In this document: positions 62,401 to 64,000 of the stretch, piece after piece
Numbering within the stretch: position 1 is the first letter of the stretch
Layout: every line of letters begins with the position of its first letter
NCBI GenBank assembly: GCA_036704045.1
Contig: DATNQM010000016.1
Span: forward strand, 17,982-81,981
DNA from: Ancylothrix sp036704045
Lineage (GTDB): Bacteria; Cyanobacteriota; Cyanobacteriia; Cyanobacteriales; Oscillatoriaceae
Length of the DNA: 64,000 bases
Direction of reading: 5' to 3'
Position numbers and translations under genes: made by a program
Notes under the pieces: model-generated
What the model was told of the DNA's origin: nothing
Databases searched by the model: none
Seen by the model: only the letters and a program-made list of their open reading frames with translations

Positions 62401-64000
62401 TCCGTTTTCCAGCCCGACTTGAGTCGCCTCCAACATAGGGGCTACGCTTTCCCTAGCGTGTTCTTTCCAGTGTCTGACATGAGCATTGAATAAAACGTAA
62501 ACTTTACCGACCATTGATCGAGCGTCAAATAGATCTAACAGCTTCACTGCTAGTTTTCCAAATCGATATCCAGTCTCAACGCCTGCGGGTGTCCCACAAA
62601 GTATCAAAGCATAAACCGCATACCCGCCAGCGGCGATCGCAGAATTACCGTGTTGGCTACTGAGCGTGACCATTGTAAATGAAAATTTCGGCAACAAGTT
62701 AGGATTTACAAGATAAGCAGCCGGACCGGCAACCATTAAGATCCGCATCGCCGCCAGCAACTCTGGAGCAGTCATTTCTGGCAGATTTGCTAATTCCTCA
62801 ATATCCGTCTCTCCAGGCGGTTCCTGAGCGAGGGGTATGCCCAGCATATTTAAAACTTGCAGGGCAATATCTACTGTGGCTTGTAGCTTGCTTTGCAGGG
62901 AACAAAACAGTATTTGCAGTTCATGAACTTTGACGCGATCAAGAACAGTTTTTGCGTGTTCTAGCACTATTTCAGAAAGTGTTTCTGCCCGCTCGATGTT
63001 GATGTTTAGGTATTCCGCCGCCGCTGCTTCTACATACAAGTTCAGAGTCAAATCGTACTGGGTTTCCCAGCTATTTTTTTCTAGGAGTCCTAGCCCCACG
63101 GTTAAATACTTAACAGCAGTTTCATAAGCCGTTGCTGCTTTGGCTTTCTGTCCGGCGATAAGATTGAGCGTTGCAAGTTCATCTTTCTCCGAAATAGTGG
63201 TCAGTAAGTCAGTACCATAATTGAGTTGGTTAACTAACGCAAAAATATTTTCTTTTCGTTCTTCTGGTGTGGTTTTTTGGAGTAGCAATTGACCGATTTT
63301 TAAATGCGTCTGTTTCTTCTGGTCATCGGGAATCAAAGAATAGGCAGCTTGCTGTACTCGGTCATGTAAAAACTTGTAGTCAACTTTGACATCTGTTAAG
63401 GTAAAACCTCCCGATTGTTCCTGAACAAATGCCAGTGGAATTTTATACTCATTACTTAAAGGCAAAATCAACCCAGCCTGAAGTGCTGACCACAATTCTG
63501 TAGCGGTAATTAAGGAAGATTCTTGATTGACAACGCTTAATACTTCTAAGTTAAATGTGTTGCCAATACAAGCCGCTAGCTTTAAAACTTTTTGCGTTTC
63601 TTCAGACAATTTAAGAATATTTCTAGCGATTAATTCTACTACATTTAAATCGGTAATTCCAATGGCTTGAATTTGCTCGAAATCCCAATGCCACGCCTTA
63701 GAATATAACTCATAAATTAATAAGTTTTCTTGGTAAAGGGTTTTCAGTATTTGTGTTAGAAAAAAAGGATTACCCTGAGTTTTGTTGAATAGTAACTCTG
63801 CTAAACTTTTTGAGCAAATTGATTCATTTAAAGTATCAGCAATTAATTCTTCTACATGAAATTTTCTTAAGGGGCCCAGTACAATGTTATTTACTGTTGC
63901 ACCGGCTTGTTGAATTTTCTCTATTGTTTGAATAGTAGGATGGGTCGGAAAAACTTCGTTATCTCTATAGGCACCAATTAATAATAAATACCGACTATCG
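59440..64000 (-). CDS. Giant ATPase/GAF hybrid histidine kinase (partial, 5' end outside window)
   Basis: The frame is open from the right edge; the TTG at 63609 is internal, since the preceding codons continue the same protein (NEVFPTHPTIQT, FNKTQGNPFFLTQ). Domains seen, in order on the protein: end of an AAA/NACHT-like ATPase (64000-63400), about 600 residues of helical TPR-like repeats, GAF (61480-61000), coiled coil, phosphoacceptor helix NMSHELRTPLNGILGYTQI (near 60830), HATPase_c (60530-60170), receiver (60085-59720; ILVVDDRWEN, IIIDLVMPVMDG) and an unassigned tail. This is the cyanobacterial 'multi-sensor signal transduction multikinase' layout, which usually begins with a Ser/Thr kinase domain; that part, if present, lies outside. 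Confidence 0.85.
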   Translation of the reverse strand, partial: DSRYLLLIGAYRDNEVFPTHPTIQTIEKIQQAGATVNNIVLGPLRKFHVEELIADTLNESICSKSLAELLFNKTQGNPFFLTQILKTLYQENLLIYELYSKAWHWDFEQIQAIGITDLNVVELIARNILKLSEETQKVLKLAACIGNTFNLEVLSVVNQESSLITATELWSALQAGLILPLSNEYKIPLAFVQEQSGGFTLTDVKVDYKFLHDRVQQAAYSLIPDDQKKQTHLKIGQLLLQKTTPEERKENIFALVNQLNYGTDLLTTISEKDELATLNLIAGQKAKAATAYETAVKYLTVGLGLLEKNSWETQYDLTLNLYVEAAAAEYLNINIERAETLSEIVLEHAKTVLDRVKVHELQILFCSLQSKLQATVDIALQVLNMLGIPLAQEPPGETDIEELANLPEMTAPELLAAMRILMVAGPAAYLVNPNLLPKFSFTMVTLSSQHGNSAIAAGGYAVYALILCGTPAGVETGYRFGKLAVKLLDLFDARSMVGKVYVLFNAHVRHWKEHARESVAPMLEATQVGLENGDIEWSGYNSLYYCHHIFFIGEPLDFVNQKQAQHLDSMLKLKQYLHIPYLKSLRIITLNLLDASPEQYRLSNGEILNEEEILQWSLAANNQLFIFLIHLAKAMRFYLFKDYERSIVNAALAEKYVNGVRGLMLDVEHNFYYSLAVLAQYPNVSERDREQYLNIVDKNQERMDQWAFLAPMNYQHKYDLVVAEKARILGQNEKAIDYYERAIKGAAEQGYIQEEALANELAAEFQLFLGREKIAKTYMTDAYYGYIRWGAKAKVDDLEEKYPQLLAAVLNQKFSEKTNETIVDTLQGTITSTGSGISDFLDLATVMKASQTISSEIIFANLLDKLMRILIENAGAEKGSLIFVKEGQFIIEAAGNKDSVRVLESLPVSTNLDVPLLVLNYVARTQKDVILNDASQEEIFNKDSYIIQEKPLSILCTPILYQGKLTAILYLENNLTIGAFTQKRVEILRMLSAQAAIALENANLYHTLEIKVKERTEELEAKNTRLEVEIKDRQKAEQAAEAANRAKSQFLANMSHELRTPLNGILGYTQILKRDQNLTRQQNSGINIIHQCGEHLLTLINDILDLSKIEAGKMELYLSEFHFSDFLQGISEICQVRAQQKKISLIYKPLNKLPTYVCADEKRLRQILINLLGNAVKFTETGGVTFKVKKLENEQSFSSEIANNQPLKAKISFQVEDTGIGIKKEELEKIFLPFEQVNSSVRQTEGTGLGLPISCQLVEMMGSKLKVESSPGKGSIFSFELELNIVENGDGNKKEPEKIIRSFIGDRRRILVVDDRWENRSVLVNLLAPIGFEIMEAIDGQDCVNKALSFQPDCIIIDLVMPVMDGFEAVRQIRKLPLLKNQIVIGTSASILSCDPESSCQAGCNDFLLKPIRAEELLKCLGNHLGLEWIYEERTSFSSESISTYSNSQIQNQEMIPPSSEEVAILFDLAMKGELLTIEQRAIKLEAMDSNYGPFANQLLELAKSFEEDKLIEFVQQFR

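Noticed and set aside
1..64000. tRNA, rRNA, tmRNA, CRISPR arrays, transposases
   Set aside because: Searched by eye for T-loop sequences, conserved rRNA segments, regular spacer-repeat arrays and DDE transposase motifs; none found. A covariance search could still find a missed RNA.

Overview
This window is chromosomal DNA from a cyanobacterium. It carries psbA (photosystem II D1), a group 2 sigma-70 factor, and several families I know only or mainly from cyanobacteria and chloroplasts: a CRR7-like NDH-1 factor, a CCB1-like cytochrome b6f assembly protein, DUF2854, DUF3155, DUF2949, a Hik2/CSK-like sensor kinase and a Pex-like PadR regulator. DNA composition is moderate to low GC with AT-rich intergenic regions, and GCCGGT/ACCGGC hexamers are scattered everywhere. 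I see no rRNA, tRNA, CRISPR array, transposase or phage gene. It looks like ordinary vertically inherited chromosome, unusually rich in two-component signalling.

Layout. 1-4366: a giant sensor protein on the minus strand (3' end outside the window) that joins an ETR1-type ethylene-binding membrane domain, seven PAS domains and a cyanobacteriochrome GAF domain with both DXCF and CH cysteines. 4.6-9.4 kb: small conserved proteins and priA. 10.2-13.7 kb: a sigma factor, a GNAT acetyltransferase, two small proteins and a K+ channel. 13.9-18.3 kb: argD, obgE and an SLH-domain surface protein. 18.4-23.5 kb: a TPR protein, the Hik2-like kinase divergent from DUF3155, and a padR-CCB1 pair. 23.5-24.8 kb: a 1.2 kb gene-free region with three evenly spaced perfect or near-perfect palindromes upstream of padR. 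24.8-30 kb: asnS, a sulfotransferase-like gene, an RsbW-type anti-sigma factor and a TPR protein. 30.3-36.1 kb: an EF-G paralogue, a DUF29 protein, a C-terminal processing protease and ispG. 36.4-43.9 kb: sbcC and a large PAS/GAF histidine kinase. 44-46.8 kb: psbA and a pentapeptide-repeat protein. 46.9-49.6 kb: a divergent pair of signalling genes, one a kinase with a damaged ATP-binding domain. 49.6-55.3 kb: a methyltransferase, msrA, cysK divergent from a Crp-family regulator, a membrane protein and fabG. 55.8-57.7 kb: a small protein and a one-POTRA Omp85 protein. 57.9-64 kb: an apparent operon of a giant ATPase/GAF/hybrid kinase (5' end outside the window) followed by a receiver-kinase.

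How it fits together. Besides housekeeping genes (priA, asnS, argD, ispG, obgE, fabG, cysK, sbcC), two themes recur. One is photosynthesis and its assembly and control (psbA, a Ctp protease of the type that matures D1, CRR7-like, CCB1-like, Hik2-like, sigma factor). The other is environmental sensing: seven proteins with sensor or histidine-kinase architecture, the first a predicted combined ethylene and light receptor of the SynEtr1/UirS type. Start codons were often moved inward from the longest open frame on the basis of Shine-Dalgarno spacing, signal peptides or overlaps; each case is explained in its entry.
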